Shown: positions 43,838-53,019, numbered from the stretch's first letter. The stretch: DNA of 64,000 nt from JAFAMB01 sp963775805 (GCA_963775805.1 CAVZKG010000004.1:1-64000); one strand, 5' to 3'. Notes: a model not told the origin generated them from the letters alone. Translations and numbers: made by a program.

Positions 43838-44563
43838 TCAGCCTCGGGCGACAGTTATCGCGCGTACGGATTCCGCGCCGGCTGCGCGCAGGACCAAGGC
43901 GCACTCGTGCAAGGTCGAACCGGTTGTCAGGATATCATCCACCAGAACAGAATGTTTTCCGCGCACGTCGCTATTCTTGCGCAACGCGAACGTGTTGCGC
44001 AAGTTCTGCATTCGTTCGGTGCGATCGAATTGGGTCTGCGTCTGCGTGTACCGCCGGCGCCTGAGGCAGCGTTGGATTGGTATTTTTGCCTGTTCGGAGA
44101 CTTTTTCGGCGAGAGCGTCCGCTTGATTAAATCCGCGTTCTCGTAATCTCGCGGGATGAAGCGGGACTGGGACAATGCAATCCGCAGGGAATGCTCGTAT
44201 CCGAGGGTCATCCATTGCCTCGAGAAGACAATCTGCGAGAATCCCACGCAGGTAATATTGGCGCCCGTATTTGAACCGATGAATCAGGTCTCGCAACACC
44301 CCTTTTGCCTGATATTTGGAGACCACACAATCATAGGCGGGAGATAAATCCTCACAGTTCGGGCATCTGAAATCCGCGTCAATTTTTCCTTCGAATGGCC
44401 TTGAGCATCTGCTGCAAAACGGCTCCCGGATAGGAGGCGAAGTCGCCCTGCAATTGGTGCAAAGCAGAATCCCTGGCGACTGAGCGTATCCGCAGCAGAC
44501 GCAATTTGAAGGGTAGAACAGCTCCAGCAGCGCGTTACGCACGATCGGGATTGGATTTCCCAC
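43838..44563 (-). CDS. comF: ComF-family phosphoribosyltransferase-like protein
   Basis: A 241-residue ComF/GntX-type protein. The N-terminus has two Cys pairs as a zinc finger (CVCCGYA, LLCTNCRA, FCSRCSRPF, RCPNCEDL). The C-terminal PRT fold shows VPVPLHPARLRERGFNQADALAE and the PRPP loop VLVDDILTTGSTLHEC. In naturally competent bacteria ComF aids DNA uptake or recombination; in others its role is unclear. It overlaps the CPBP protease gene upstream and lies 23 bases before accD. Confidence 0.92.
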   Translation of the reverse strand: MGNPIPIVRNALLELFYPSNCVCCGYAQSPGILLCTNCRATSPPIREPFCSRCSRPFEGKIDADFRCPNCEDLSPAYDCVVSKYQAKGVLRDLIHRFKYGRQYYLRGILADCLLEAMDDPRIRAFPADCIVPVPLHPARLRERGFNQADALAEKVSEQAKIPIQRCLRRRRYTQTQTQFDRTERMQNLRNTFALRKNSDVRGKHSVLVDDILTTGSTLHECALVLRAAGAESVRAITVARG

Positions 44564-45434
44564 GAAGATAAATTAGCCAAATCAGCAGCCAGAGAAAGAG
44601 CATTACCAGGACTGATCCGATTCCGATCGTAATATCGCCACTGAACCAGGGGGTAAGATCCTCAAGCTTCCTGGCCACTTTATTGAAACCCATTTTGGCG
44701 AAAATCAGTCCTGAATGAATTCCGATTCCGAGCCAGAGCGACGACGTTCTCACGCTCGCGTGCGCGAGAATTAATCCGAGGACCCCAAGCGTTACAAAAC
44801 CACCCAGCACCGCCCACGTATCCGAAAACCTCCAGAAAGCCTGCGGCAAAAGTGCGAATCCGGAATACCAATGGACGGAAATGACCTGTTCCTTTGGTGG
44901 GCTTAGAAAATGAATCACCGAAAAAAGGGCTGATACAAGGATCGCAGCAGGGACGTCCGGAAAGGTTTGCCGGAGAAGACCGAGAATGGCGCCTCGGAAC
45001 AGGGTTTCCTCGATCACCGCGACGACGATCGCCGTCAAAAGAATCGGTGGAAGCAGGTTCCCAGGGAATGGATTCTTCAGTTCAAAGACGCCGAATGCGA
45101 CAAAGCAGGCCCCCAACGCGCCCAGCGTGCACGCGGCTATAATAAAGCCTCCCGTAAGGTGCCGGATCCGGTACGGGTTCCTTCGGAGACCCAGTTTTTG
45201 GAATTGTTCTATTCCGATCGAACGCAAAAGAGGGATTAAAAGAACCAATGCTGAGATCAGAACAGATCGATTAAAAAATCGCTGGAAATCGGTATTGGCG
45301 AGAAAGCTGAAGGCCGCGTGATGGGCAAGGGTGAGTCCGGACCAGTAAAGCCAGGGCGCCAGAGCGGCACCCAGCAGAACCGTTCCAATCAGGTAAGCAA
45401 GAAACTTAAGACCAGCGCTCAAAGGAAGAAGCAA
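44535..45434 (-). CDS. CPBP-family (CAAX-like) intramembrane metalloprotease
   Basis: A 299-residue membrane protein with about eight helices. The family's catalytic signature is present: EETLFRGAILGLLRQTF near residues 142-158 (EExxxR), FSVIHFLSPPKEQ near 189 (FxxxH) and GLILAHASVRTSSLWLGIGIHSGLI near 234-258. Members cleave prenylated or other membrane substrates, or protect against bacteriocins. The gene overlaps comF by 29 bases. The substrate is unknown. Confidence 0.86.
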   Translation of the reverse strand: MLLPLSAGLKFLAYLIGTVLLGAALAPWLYWSGLTLAHHAAFSFLANTDFQRFFNRSVLISALVLLIPLLRSIGIEQFQKLGLRRNPYRIRHLTGGFIIAACTLGALGACFVAFGVFELKNPFPGNLLPPILLTAIVVAVIEETLFRGAILGLLRQTFPDVPAAILVSALFSVIHFLSPPKEQVISVHWYSGFALLPQAFWRFSDTWAVLGGFVTLGVLGLILAHASVRTSSLWLGIGIHSGLIFAKMGFNKVARKLEDLTPWFSGDITIGIGSVLVMLFLWLLIWLIYLRGKSNPDRA

Positions 45435-45477
45435 TTAGCGTGGACGCCGGCATGCCGCAAACTAAAGTTCCTTCCTT

Positions 45478-45738
45478 ATGCATAACCGGCACGCATGGGT
45501 GGTTCGCACCGACGATGGACTAAAACGGGAAGTGCGCGTGATCAAGACCGGTGGCTCGTGGCGATTCCAGTCCAAGCTCGCGGACGAAGAACTCTGGACC
45601 TATTACGACGAGCCGCCATTAGTAGACCTTGAAGAATTCCGGGAGGTGCTCTACCGCAAATACCAGCGGCGTCGCGCCGCTTATGAGGATGTGGTTTGGG
45701 CTGACAAGGAATTGGTCAGGAGACGGAGAAAGAACTAG
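45478..45738 (+). CDS. Small conserved-looking hypothetical protein
   Basis: An 86-residue basic protein with a well-ordered sequence: WVVRTDDGLKREVRVIKTGG, WRFQSKLADEELWTYYDEPP and a helical, Arg-rich end (YRKYQRRRAAYEDVVWADKE). No signal or membrane segment. It runs divergently from the CPBP protease with a 43-base gap. Composition looks coding, but I cannot name a family. The following 220 bases up to the RRM gene show no further gene. Confidence 0.6.
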   Translation: MHNRHAWVVRTDDGLKREVRVIKTGGSWRFQSKLADEELWTYYDEPPLVDLEEFREVLYRKYQRRRAAYEDVVWADKELVRRRRKN

Positions 45739-45959
45739 CCAAAAGCATGTGACTTACATACGAGAGAAACGACCTGCGCCATCCTCGTCCATCGCAAAAT
45801 GCAAACAATATCCGGCGCAGCAAGCTATTGAAATAAATGAAAGATTGGCGCCCCTTGACTGGAGCGCCAATTCAAACATTAGCCGGAATTTGTACTCCAC
45901 CTGCTCCACAGCTGTTGCCGGCGAATTATGCCGTTGCGCGCGAAGCCGGTACCGGAGTC

Positions 45960-46310
45960 TTAGCGGTTGCGACGAAAGTCACCACGGCCTCCGCGACCTC
46001 GGGAGTCCTTGTGACCGCCACCGCGTGAAGGTTCGTTGCCAAAAAAGCGGTCCTGGCGAGCTTCCGGCGGTCGCGCTTCATTCACCGTCAAAGGACGGTT
46101 ATCGAGAGAGTACCCATTGAATCGGCTTATAGCGCCATTCGCTTCTTCGGCTGATTCCATGGTAACGAAGCCGAACCCGCGCGACTTACCGGTGAATTTA
46201 TCTTGAATTATTTTAACGTCTAAAACAGTCCCGACTTGCGCAAAAAGATCCTGCAGATCGAGCTCTGTGGTCGCAAACGAGAGATTACCAACGTACAGTT
46301 TAACGGACAT
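45960..46310 (-). CDS. RRM-type RNA-binding protein
   Basis: A 116-residue protein with a single RNA-recognition motif (residues 1-80): RNP2 is LYVGNLSFA near residues 5-13 and RNP1 is SRGFGFVTM near 43-51. The C-terminus is Gly/Arg-rich (RGGGHKDSRGRGGRGDFRRNR in two short runs). Such proteins in cyanobacteria and other bacteria are often cold-induced RNA chaperones. It is transcribed alone between osmC and a small convergent gene. Confidence 0.92.
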   Translation of the reverse strand: MSVKLYVGNLSFATTELDLQDLFAQVGTVLDVKIIQDKFTGKSRGFGFVTMESAEEANGAISRFNGYSLDNRPLTVNEARPPEARQDRFFGNEPSRGGGHKDSRGRGGRGDFRRNR

Positions 46311-46462
46311 TTCTTTGGTTCCACATTGTAGTTTTCTCGAGCAGGCGCGTCCGTCACTGGACTAAATGCCAACGATTATCACTGCTGACAGTTCCCCGAA
46401 CGAAAAGACTCTAATTGACTGTACCGCCTACGGCAGGTTCGAAGAGGTTTCAAGCAGCTTTT

Positions 46463-46879
46463 TCACAAATCGTCCCGCCACGAGAACGTAATCGGAATCT
46501 CGATCTCCGCGCTTAAACTCTTCTTGACCGGACACGTGAGCGCAGCGGTTTCCAGAGCCGTCCGGCGCGGATGATTGGCCGGCAACGGGACTTCAACTGC
46601 GACCTCCAATTTGCTAATACGACGCACCGGTTTGGATGACATGTGCTTAATTACGCTCGCTTTCGTCCCTTCGATGTTTATGCCATTGCGCGTTGCATAA
46701 AGTTCCATTGTTGTGGTGATGCAAGTCCCAAGTGCAGTCGCAACCAGATCCGTGGGAGAGAATGATTGGCCCTTGCCTCCGTTATCGAGCGCAGCGTCTG
46801 TTTGCAACTGGCTACCAGATTGCGTGTGAACGGCCACCGAATGCAGGCCACCGGTTTGTTCAATTTCGATTTTGACCAT
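46463..46879 (-). CDS. OsmC/Ohr-family peroxidase-like protein
   Basis: A 138-residue OsmC-type protein. The two redox Cys of the family are visible in SPTDLVATALGTCITTTMEL (near residue 52) and AALTCPVKKSLSAEIEI (near 115). It should act as a homodimeric thiol peroxidase against organic peroxides, of the YhfA-type rather than Ohr by local sequence; that sub-assignment is tentative. It sits between the tatD and RRM genes on the same strand. Confidence 0.87.
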   Translation of the reverse strand: MVKIEIEQTGGLHSVAVHTQSGSQLQTDAALDNGGKGQSFSPTDLVATALGTCITTTMELYATRNGINIEGTKASVIKHMSSKPVRRISKLEVAVEVPLPANHPRRTALETAALTCPVKKSLSAEIEIPITFSWRDDL

Positions 46880-46947
46880 AATTTAAAATGCGAATTGAAG
46901 CGATTCGCAGGACGGATCAATGCGTGAAGAGCGAAAACCAGAACGAA

Positions 46948-47805
46948 TCAGGAATTCGTTTGGAGTCCGAAAAAACGCTCCGCGGTTTTGGTTGTTTGTG
47001 TCGAAAATGTTTCAAAACTCGTTTTGCGAACCGCGGCTATCGCGATTGCCGTCTCACGAACAAAAGCCGGTTCGCACCGTTTGCCGCGAAATGGCACCGG
47101 AGCAAGGAATGGTGCATCGGTCTCGACCATGATGCGATCCTCCGGAACATAGGCTGCCACTTCGAGCAGGTCAGTCGCATTCTTAAATGTGACGATTCCC
47201 GTGAAGGAAACGTAGTGACCGAGTTGCACAGCTTCACGTGCTTGTTCAACTGTCCCGGTAAAGCAATGAAAAACTCCATGGACCCGCGACGAATAAGGCC
47301 GAAGTATTCGGACGGTATCCTCCCAGGCGTCACGTTGGTGAATGACGACGTTCTTAGATTTTGTTGCAGCGAGTTCCAAATGTTGTTCGAACGCAGATGC
47401 CTGAGCCGAGACTTCGGCTTCATCGGCCAATTCAGCTTCAATTGTTTCCGTCGAGTCGGCTCCAAAGGTTGATTCGCTTACCTCTTTTTTTCGAAGGCTG
47501 CTTGGGAGATGATGATAGTCGAGTCCGGTTTCACCGATCGCGACGACTTTAGGGTGGTCCGCGAGTTCGCTGAGTTCGCTGAAAAAGTCCTCTCGCTCTT
47601 CGCTAACAGAGGTCGGATGAATTCCCACGACGGCATAAACTTCCGGGAATTGTTCGGCAAACAGGATCGATTGCCTGCTTGATTTTAACGTCGTTCCGAT
47701 AGCGATGATCCTATTGACGCCGGCCTCTTTTGCCCGATCAACGACCGCTTCCACTTCGCCCTCAAACTCCGGAAAATCTAGATGTGCATGGGTATCGATC
47801 AGCAT
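46948..47805 (-). CDS. tatD: TatD-family metal-dependent hydrolase
   Basis: A 285-residue TatD/YcfH-type metal-dependent DNase. Metal ligands are visible in LIDTHAHLDFPEFEGE (residues 2-17), AIGETGLDYHH near 89, VIHQRDAWEDT, GVFHCFTGTVEQA and VETDAPFLAPVPFRGKRCEP. An insertion with SESTFGADSTETIEAELADE around residues 107-126, between the third and fourth motif, is an acidic addition beyond most family members. It is the last gene of the coaD-DUF177-rpmF-plsX-fabH-tatD run. Confidence 0.93.
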   Translation of the reverse strand: MLIDTHAHLDFPEFEGEVEAVVDRAKEAGVNRIIAIGTTLKSSRQSILFAEQFPEVYAVVGIHPTSVSEEREDFFSELSELADHPKVVAIGETGLDYHHLPSSLRKKEVSESTFGADSTETIEAELADEAEVSAQASAFEQHLELAATKSKNVVIHQRDAWEDTVRILRPYSSRVHGVFHCFTGTVEQAREAVQLGHYVSFTGIVTFKNATDLLEVAAYVPEDRIMVETDAPFLAPVPFRGKRCEPAFVRETAIAIAAVRKTSFETFSTQTTKTAERFFGLQTNS

Positions 47806-47910
47806 AATAAGTCTCCTTGAATTGATGAGATTTCCCTAGTTGCCAGCCAGCCCTTCACGCTTTTGGCTGAACTACTTTTCTTTCAATCCGGTTTGCACGG
47901 CCGGAGTCTG

Positions 47911-48936
47911 TTACCACTGGATGACGGAACTTGCCCAGGTCAATCCTCCGCCAAAGACGACAAGCAGAATGAAGTCACCGATCTTGAATCGACCGGCACG
48001 ATGCGCTTCATCAAGGGCGATTGCAACGGCAGCTGCGGAGGTGTTTCCGTATTTCTCAAGGTTCACGTAAAACTTTTCAATCGGCAGACTCATCCGGTGA
48101 GCAATCGCTTCGATGATCCGGATGTTCGCTTGATGGGGGATGACACAAGCTATGTCATCGTATTTCAGGCCGGCAGCAGTCAGAGCTCGATCCGCTGCAT
48201 CGGACATCGCTGTGACGGCCTGTTTGTACGTCTCCTTGCCCTGCATTTTGATAGTATTGAGTTGTTGCCCAACATTCTCGGCCGTGATCGGAGTGCGGCT
48301 TCCGCCGCCGGGCATCATCAGAATATCGGCAAACTCTCCGTCGCTTCCCATATGCGTCGTGATGACGCCGTGCGAGTTCGCCCGGCTTCTAAGGATCGCC
48401 GCACCTGCACCGTCTCCAAACAGGACACAGGTATTGCGGTCGGACCAGTTGACAATGGAACTGAGCTTGTCCGCCCCAATAATCAGAATGGTGTTGTAGA
48501 CGTGCGTCGAAATAAACTGCTGCGCGATCTCCATCGCGTAAAGAAATCCTGAGCAGGCCGCGGAAACGTCAAAACATGCTGCCCGCACGGCTCCGATGTT
48601 TCTCTGCACGAAGCAGGCTGTCGCCGGGAAGAACATGTCGGGCGTCACCGTCGCGACGATGATCAGATCGATCTCTTCGGCTTTAACGTCGCCTTGCTCC
48701 ATTGCAGCAAGGGCGGCTTTGGTCGCCAAGTCGCTCGTTGATTCGTCGTCGCCCGCGATTCTTCGTTCCCGAATGCCAGTACGGCTCTGGATCCATTCGT
48801 CAGAGGTATCGACAACCTTTTCGAGCTCCAGATTGGTGACAATCCGTTCCGGGACGTAACTTCCTGTGGCGACGACGGAAACCGTTCTTCTCGCCTTATC
48901 GGAACGGCGTCGTGGCTGTGGCGGCGAACTTCTCAT
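47911..48936 (-). CDS. fabH: Beta-ketoacyl-ACP synthase III FabH
   Basis: A 341-residue FabH, which starts fatty-acid chains from acetyl-CoA and malonyl-ACP. Catalytic triad: Cys in FDVSAACSGFLYAMEIAQ (near residue 125), His in CVIPHQANIRIIEAI and Asn in EKYGNTSAAAVAIAL. DEWIQSRTGIRERRIA is the usual early motif. The start overlaps the end of plsX by 41 bases; no later in-frame start keeps the fold, so the overlap is real. It is co-transcribed with plsX, rpmF and tatD. Confidence 0.96.
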   Translation of the reverse strand: MRSSPPQPRRRSDKARRTVSVVATGSYVPERIVTNLELEKVVDTSDEWIQSRTGIRERRIAGDDESTSDLATKAALAAMEQGDVKAEEIDLIIVATVTPDMFFPATACFVQRNIGAVRAACFDVSAACSGFLYAMEIAQQFISTHVYNTILIIGADKLSSIVNWSDRNTCVLFGDGAGAAILRSRANSHGVITTHMGSDGEFADILMMPGGGSRTPITAENVGQQLNTIKMQGKETYKQAVTAMSDAADRALTAAGLKYDDIACVIPHQANIRIIEAIAHRMSLPIEKFYVNLEKYGNTSAAAVAIALDEAHRAGRFKIGDFILLVVFGGGLTWASSVIQW

Positions 48937-49930
48937 TGTGAGCCTGGACCTCCCTGAGGATTTGGGGATTTATCTCGTGTCTAATAGACTGCATGGCGGC
49001 GCGAATTGCGTTCTTGATAGCAAGCGCTGAACTGGCACCGTGCGCTATGATGCAAACGCCGTTAACACCAAGCAAAGGCATCCCACCATGTTCTTCGTAA
49101 TTCGTCTTTTTGCGGATCGAACGAAAAGCGCCTTCGACGAGTTTTGCACCGAGCTTCCGGAGCGGCGTTCGGAAAAGCTCATGCTTCAGCCAGGTGAAAA
49201 GTGCGTGCGCAAGCGCCTCAGAGGTTTTGAGGACTATGTTCCCGGTAAATCCGTCGCAGACGACGACTTCGCTTGGGTTTTCAAAAAGGTCGTGTCCTTC
49301 AATATTACCGCGAAAGTTGAGGCCGCTCGATTTCAGGAGTTTGAATGCCTCCTTAGTTACGGCATTTCCTTTGCTGTCCTCTCCGCCAATCGACATAAGG
49401 GCGACCGATGGGTTCTTGTTCCCGAGTGCGTGCTCCGAAAACACGGCCCCCATGATCGCGAACTGCAAGAGGTTATCTGGCGTCGAATCGAGGTTCGCAC
49501 CTGCGTCAATCAAAACCCAGATTTTGGTTTCTGATGGCATCAAACAGGCCACAGCAGGACGTTCGATCCCTTTAAGCGTTCTCAGCTTTAGGACACATGA
49601 AGCAACGGCAGCTCCGGTGTGGCCAGCCGAGACCACGGCATGCGCCGATCCATTTTTGACAAGATCGACCGCTCGGCAGATTGAGGCATCCTTTTTATGC
49701 CGCACCGCTTTCGCGGCCGGTTCTTTCATATTGACGACTTCAGATGCGTGGAAAATCTCGATTCGTGAATCCGTACACTCGAGGCGTTTAAGCTCGTTCT
49801 CGATCGCGGTCGAGTCGCCAACCAGAAACAGCTTTTCGATTTCGGTAAACTCTTTGAGTCCGAGTGCTGCTCCCTCGATGATGTTTTTGGGAGCGTAATC
49901 GCCTCCCATCGCGTCCAAGGCAATCCTCAT
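48896..49930 (-). CDS. plsX: Phosphate acyltransferase PlsX
   Basis: A 344-residue PlsX, which makes acyl-phosphate from acyl-ACP for phospholipid synthesis. Family marks are RIALDAMGGDYAPKNIIEGA at the start, VNMKEPAAKAVRHKKDASI, SAGHTGAAVASCVLKL, VCDGFTGNIVLKTSEA and NYEEHGGMPLLGVNGVCIIAHG. It lies between rpmF and fabH, the widely conserved order in bacteria. Confidence 0.96.
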   Translation of the reverse strand: MRIALDAMGGDYAPKNIIEGAALGLKEFTEIEKLFLVGDSTAIENELKRLECTDSRIEIFHASEVVNMKEPAAKAVRHKKDASICRAVDLVKNGSAHAVVSAGHTGAAVASCVLKLRTLKGIERPAVACLMPSETKIWVLIDAGANLDSTPDNLLQFAIMGAVFSEHALGNKNPSVALMSIGGEDSKGNAVTKEAFKLLKSSGLNFRGNIEGHDLFENPSEVVVCDGFTGNIVLKTSEALAHALFTWLKHELFRTPLRKLGAKLVEGAFRSIRKKTNYEEHGGMPLLGVNGVCIIAHGASSALAIKNAIRAAMQSIRHEINPQILREVQAHNEKFAATATTPFR

Positions 49931-50048
49931 AGCGCAGTGACTTCAGCGTACTGCCAAAGATTCTCGTAGGAAGGCCGCTTAACGCAATAAAAACCGTCGA
50001 TCAACAGGAAAACTTTCTACCAGCACCACCGGCAGGCAACGAGCGAGA

Positions 50049-50231
50049 TCACGCGACCTCGATCGTCAGGACCTGGCGACCACGGTAGTAGCCGCAGGAA
50101 GGACAAGCAGTGTGGCCACGGACTCGGCTGCTGCACTGAGGGCATTTGGTCAATTGGGGCGCGTGCCAGCGGTTTGCGGCTTTTCTGGTCCGTAAACGCA
50201 TCTTGGAGGTTCTTCTTTTCGGTACTCCCAT
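50049..50231 (-). CDS. rpmF: 50S ribosomal protein L32
   Basis: A 60-residue L32. It begins MGVPKRRTSKMRLRTRKAAN and holds a full CxxC...CxxC zinc site (KCPQCSS and ACPSCGYYRGRQV). This is the zinc-containing paralogue type. The gene is nine bases from the DUF177 gene upstream and 118 bases from plsX downstream, the classic order. Confidence 0.96.
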   Translation of the reverse strand: MGVPKRRTSKMRLRTRKAANRWHAPQLTKCPQCSSRVRGHTACPSCGYYRGRQVLTIEVA

Positions 50232-50239
50232 TCTCTAAC

Positions 50240-50698
50240 TCACTTCCTTCGGTTCAAATTCAACTCGTCCAGCGCATCCCAGGCGGTCGGCACTTTTCGG
50301 TCTTCGCTTATAGCCACTTTATTCAGCCGTGGCCCAACGCACTTTGTCTTACCGTCCCAATCGCAATGCGGATGAACGGGAAGAGCGAGGAGGATATCCT
50401 CACGAACCCATGGCGTCAAGTCGACCAATTCAGGGCCGTTCAGCTCGATTTGCACAGCAAAATTTTGAACATTAACCGGGTAGATGAATTGTTTTAGGCA
50501 GTTCACGCATTCGAGAGATACGTCGACTCTCAGCTCTCCGGTCACAAACAGGCCGGAGCCCGACAAGCCGACATCCAGCGAATATTCAACCGGCCCGACT
50601 GGGCGAATTTCGCTTTCGTTCAGATCCAGGAAATCGGCCGCTTCTTTGCCCTCGAGGTGAATCCCTTCCGCAGGAATCTGCTTCAGATGTACATTCAT
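50240..50698 (-). CDS. DUF177 (YceD) protein, L32-linked rRNA biogenesis factor
   Basis: A 152-residue DUF177/YceD protein. The ATG at 50698 follows an AGGAGG ribosome site; the frame is open further upstream into coaD DNA. The Cys-containing VSLECVNCLKQFIYPVNVQ mid-protein and the acidic DLTPWVREDILLALPVHP are typical, with the C-terminal PTAWDALDELNL as usual. YceD acts in 23S rRNA processing and is nearly always next to rpmF, as here. Confidence 0.9.
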   Translation of the reverse strand: MNVHLKQIPAEGIHLEGKEAADFLDLNESEIRPVGPVEYSLDVGLSGSGLFVTGELRVDVSLECVNCLKQFIYPVNVQNFAVQIELNGPELVDLTPWVREDILLALPVHPHCDWDGKTKCVGPRLNKVAISEDRKVPTAWDALDELNLNRRK

Positions 50699-50813
50699 GA
50701 TTGTAACCTCCTGCCCGCCAACCAATTGGCGTTTGGCATGCCCTTCATTTTTCGACCCAATCCAAGTCGGTGGCGACGACGCCATCGGCCACGGTTTGGG
50801 CAAGCTCACAGCG

Positions 50814-51299
50814 CTAGATTTGAAACTTCTTTGCCAGCGCCTGGACGACGCAGTTTGGCACAAATGCCTCAACGTCGCCACCTAATCGCGCGATTTCTTT
50901 GACGATCCGTGAGCTGATATAGGTATATTCCTCCTTCGGCATCATGAAAATCGTTTCGAGGGTCGGTTCCATTTTCCGATTCATCAACGCCATCTGAAAC
51001 TCGAATTCAAAATCCGAGATCGCTCGAAGACCGCGGACAATCGCCAGAACCTTTTGGCGTTTCGCAAAATCAACTAATAAACCTTCCAGTCTTAGAACAC
51101 GGACTCTTTTAAGGTGTTCGCACGCCTCTTTCAGAAGGACAATTCGTTCGTCGACCTCAAAAAGAGTCGATTTATGCTTCTGGTCGTTGAATGCCACAGC
51201 CACGATCAACTCGTCGAATAGAGTTGCCGCCCGCTGAATGACGTCCAAATGCCCGTTGGTTACCGGGTCAAAGCTCCCCGGGTAAATCGCTATTCGCAT
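50814..51299 (-). CDS. coaD: Phosphopantetheine adenylyltransferase CoaD
   Basis: A 161-residue enzyme of the fourth step in coenzyme A synthesis. Nucleotidyltransferase motifs are IYPGSFDPVTNGHLDVIQRA (residues 5-24) and the C-terminal YISSRIVKEIARLGGDVEAF. VRGLRAISDFEFEFQMALMN is the usual central segment. All catalytic positions look normal. It leads the - strand run of housekeeping genes; its start borders the gene-remnant region. Confidence 0.96.
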   Translation of the reverse strand: MRIAIYPGSFDPVTNGHLDVIQRAATLFDELIVAVAFNDQKHKSTLFEVDERIVLLKEACEHLKRVRVLRLEGLLVDFAKRQKVLAIVRGLRAISDFEFEFQMALMNRKMEPTLETIFMMPKEEYTYISSRIVKEIARLGGDVEAFVPNCVVQALAKKFQI

Positions 51300-51452
51300 G
51301 GTTTGAGCCGATCCGAGGATTTGATTCCCATCGACCCTATTCTGTGCACATATGGGCCTGAATTAAACGGTTTTTTCTCGGCGCAGGCTAGACTTTTGAC
51401 CTGATCGAGGAACAACGGCAGCATATACTCAAGGTCCTTTTGGACTTTCCGG

Positions 51453-51728
51453 ATGGCCGAATCAAAGAATAGCTTTCCTCGACTCTCTCTTTCCACTCTT
51501 GGTTTGGCCCGAAATGGTACGACGAGATTTTCCTACGATCGACGGCGCCTCAATCCCCGCTTGGTTCATCTCGGCCTCGGAGCCTTCTTTCGAGCACACG
51601 GAGCTTTGTTCACTGAGGATGTGTTGGCCGACCAAGACGGCGACTGGGGCATTATTGGAGTGAGTTTGAAACGGCCCGATCAGCGCGAGCGCCTCGTGCC
51701 GCAGGACTGTTTGTACACGACCGTGGAA
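51453..51728 (+). pseudogene. N-terminal remnant of a mannitol dehydrogenase-family (UxuB-like) oxidoreductase
   Basis: About 92 residues match the start of D-mannonate/fructuronate oxidoreductases: RLVHLGLGAFFRAHGALFTE, then DGDWGIIGVSLKRPDQRERL and PQDCLYTTVE, after which the similarity stops. A full enzyme has about 480 residues. The remnant runs head-on into another truncated gene on the opposite strand at 51741, so a deletion removed both C-terminal parts. Confidence 0.75.
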
Positions 51729-51740
51729 AACGGACGGAAC

Positions 51741-51998
51741 GGTCGGGTTGCAGATCGCGTACCGCATTCGATTTAGTTCGAATGGATCGTGTCCAACCAG
51801 GTAGCTCTTGAGCCCGGAGAAGGCCAATTCGGCACTTTCTCCTCCTCCGCCCATTTCGCCCAGTCCGGTGATACCTTCGTCGGTTTCGACCTCCAAAATC
51901 GTCCGAACAAAGCGGCCCCAATGGGCGCCATTGCTGTGGCGCAAAGGTGCCTCAAGAGGAACCGTGACTGTCGTCGCGCGGATATCGGTGATTTTCAT
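51741..51998 (-). pseudogene. N-terminal remnant of an enolase-superfamily sugar acid dehydratase
   Basis: About 86 residues match the capping domain of glucarate-dehydratase-like mandelate racemase family proteins: MKITDIRATTVTVPLEAPLR, VRTILEVETDEGITGLGEMG and DPFELNRMRYAICNPT. The whole catalytic barrel is missing. After this point the frame continues only through shadow sequence of the opposite-strand remnant. Both lost genes belong to sugar acid catabolism, so a former hexuronate cluster was probably deleted. Confidence 0.75.
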
Positions 51999-52109
51999 TG
52001 AATCACTCTTTTTATTTCCCTTAGGAGTCTCGACTGAACGGAAATCTTTGCAGGGGGGTCGCTACGGGAACAGAAACGAAGATTCTCAACGAGCATGCGG
52101 CAAATCATT

Positions 52110-52295
52110 TCAGAGCAGGGCACCAGGGACATCTCCGAGGCGTTTCCAGTAGATCATCGTTCCTGTCAATCCACCGTGAGGTTACAGCGCGTAATCCGGA
52201 ATCACGCCAGCCAGCGTAAAGCCCAGCAATTCATAAAGACCCGGCGCGCCTCCTTCGGCCGCCGTGTCGAGCACCAGTAAGGTTCGCGGCGGCCA
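52110..52295 (-). pseudogene. C-terminal remnant of a GNAT acetyltransferase with in-frame stop
   Basis: The frame reads RTLLVLDTAAEGGAPGLYEL, LGFTLAGVIPDYAL, then TAA (52182-52184), then PHGGLTGTMIYWKRLG and a final TGA at 52110. This is the acetyl-CoA-binding end of a GNAT protein, where the family normally reads straight through. Sequence upstream of 52295 no longer matches, so the N-terminal half is gone. Confidence 0.7.
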
Positions 52296-52376
52296 ATGAC
52301 TCTTCCTAGAATCTGTTCGCCACCTCCGGAGGCAACGGGTAAACGCCGCTCTTTGAAAATTCCACTCCAACAACGG

Positions 52377-52590
52377 TTACGAACTGGTGTCGCTTGCAGT
52401 GCGTTCGCGTTTCGAACTCACCGTCAAACCAGCTAAGATCTGTTCAAGTCCGAAAGAAAAACGCTGATCGAGCCGGAAGAATTGTCTCTTGATACGAAAA
52501 GGATGTCACATAGCTGAAAAACAAGAAGGCTCCATCTGCTAAATTGTTTTGCTGAAATCCGGCTTCAGCTAGCGCTTCAAGCACCACCGC
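52377..52590 (-). pseudogene. C-terminal remnant of a TetR-family regulator, frameshifted
   Basis: One frame gives VLEALAEAGFQQNNLADGAF and FFSYVTSFSYQETILPA; a shift near 52470 is needed to continue into DQRFSFGLEQILAGLT and the stop at 52377. This matches the ligand-binding C-terminal domain (TetR_C type) ending FGLERILAGL. The DNA-binding N-terminal domain is absent. Confidence 0.6.
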
Positions 52591-53010
52591 GGGGATTGAT
52601 CTCTGGTCCGCGGTCGACCAATCAGGGAACAGCGAAAAAGTCACCAAGCAAAATGCTGAGATCGAAGGAGTCGACAAGCGTATCGAATTGCGCACTGCTG
52701 ATATGTGCAAGATCCCGTTTTTTGATCAGACCTTCGACGTGGTGACGAGCAGTCTGGCGATCCACAACATCTCCCGTAAAGAAGGTCGCGAGCAAGCGCT
52801 CTTCGAAATACTTCGCGTGCTTAAGCCGGGGGGCGTCGCGCTTATTGTCGACTTCCGTTACACAAAGAGCTACGAACGATATCTGGCAGCCCAGCCGGAT
52901 GCTACCGTTGAGCGTCAACGACTCGATTGGCGTTTCTGGTATGGCGGACCGCAAGCAGCAGCCTCTTTGGTGACGATTCGCCGACTGCATCCACGGTCAG
53001 GGGCAGGCTT
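52591..53010 (+). pseudogene. C-terminal remnant of a class I SAM methyltransferase
   Basis: An open frame without start reads GIDLWSAVDQSGNSEKVTKQ, then VDKRIELRTADMCKIPFFDQ, TFDVVTSSLAIHNIS and LRVLKPGGVALIVDFRYTKS, ending near WRFWYGGPQAAASLVTIRR. This covers motifs II to the end of a UbiE-like methyltransferase. The glycine-rich motif I and the N-terminus are missing at the junction with the TetR remnant. Confidence 0.72.
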
Positions 53011-53019
53011 TGCTGGGTG

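Noticed and set aside
51290..51496. Short - strand frame overlapping the coaD start
   Set aside because: No domain, and it covers the probable coaD promoter and the edge of the UxuB-like remnant.
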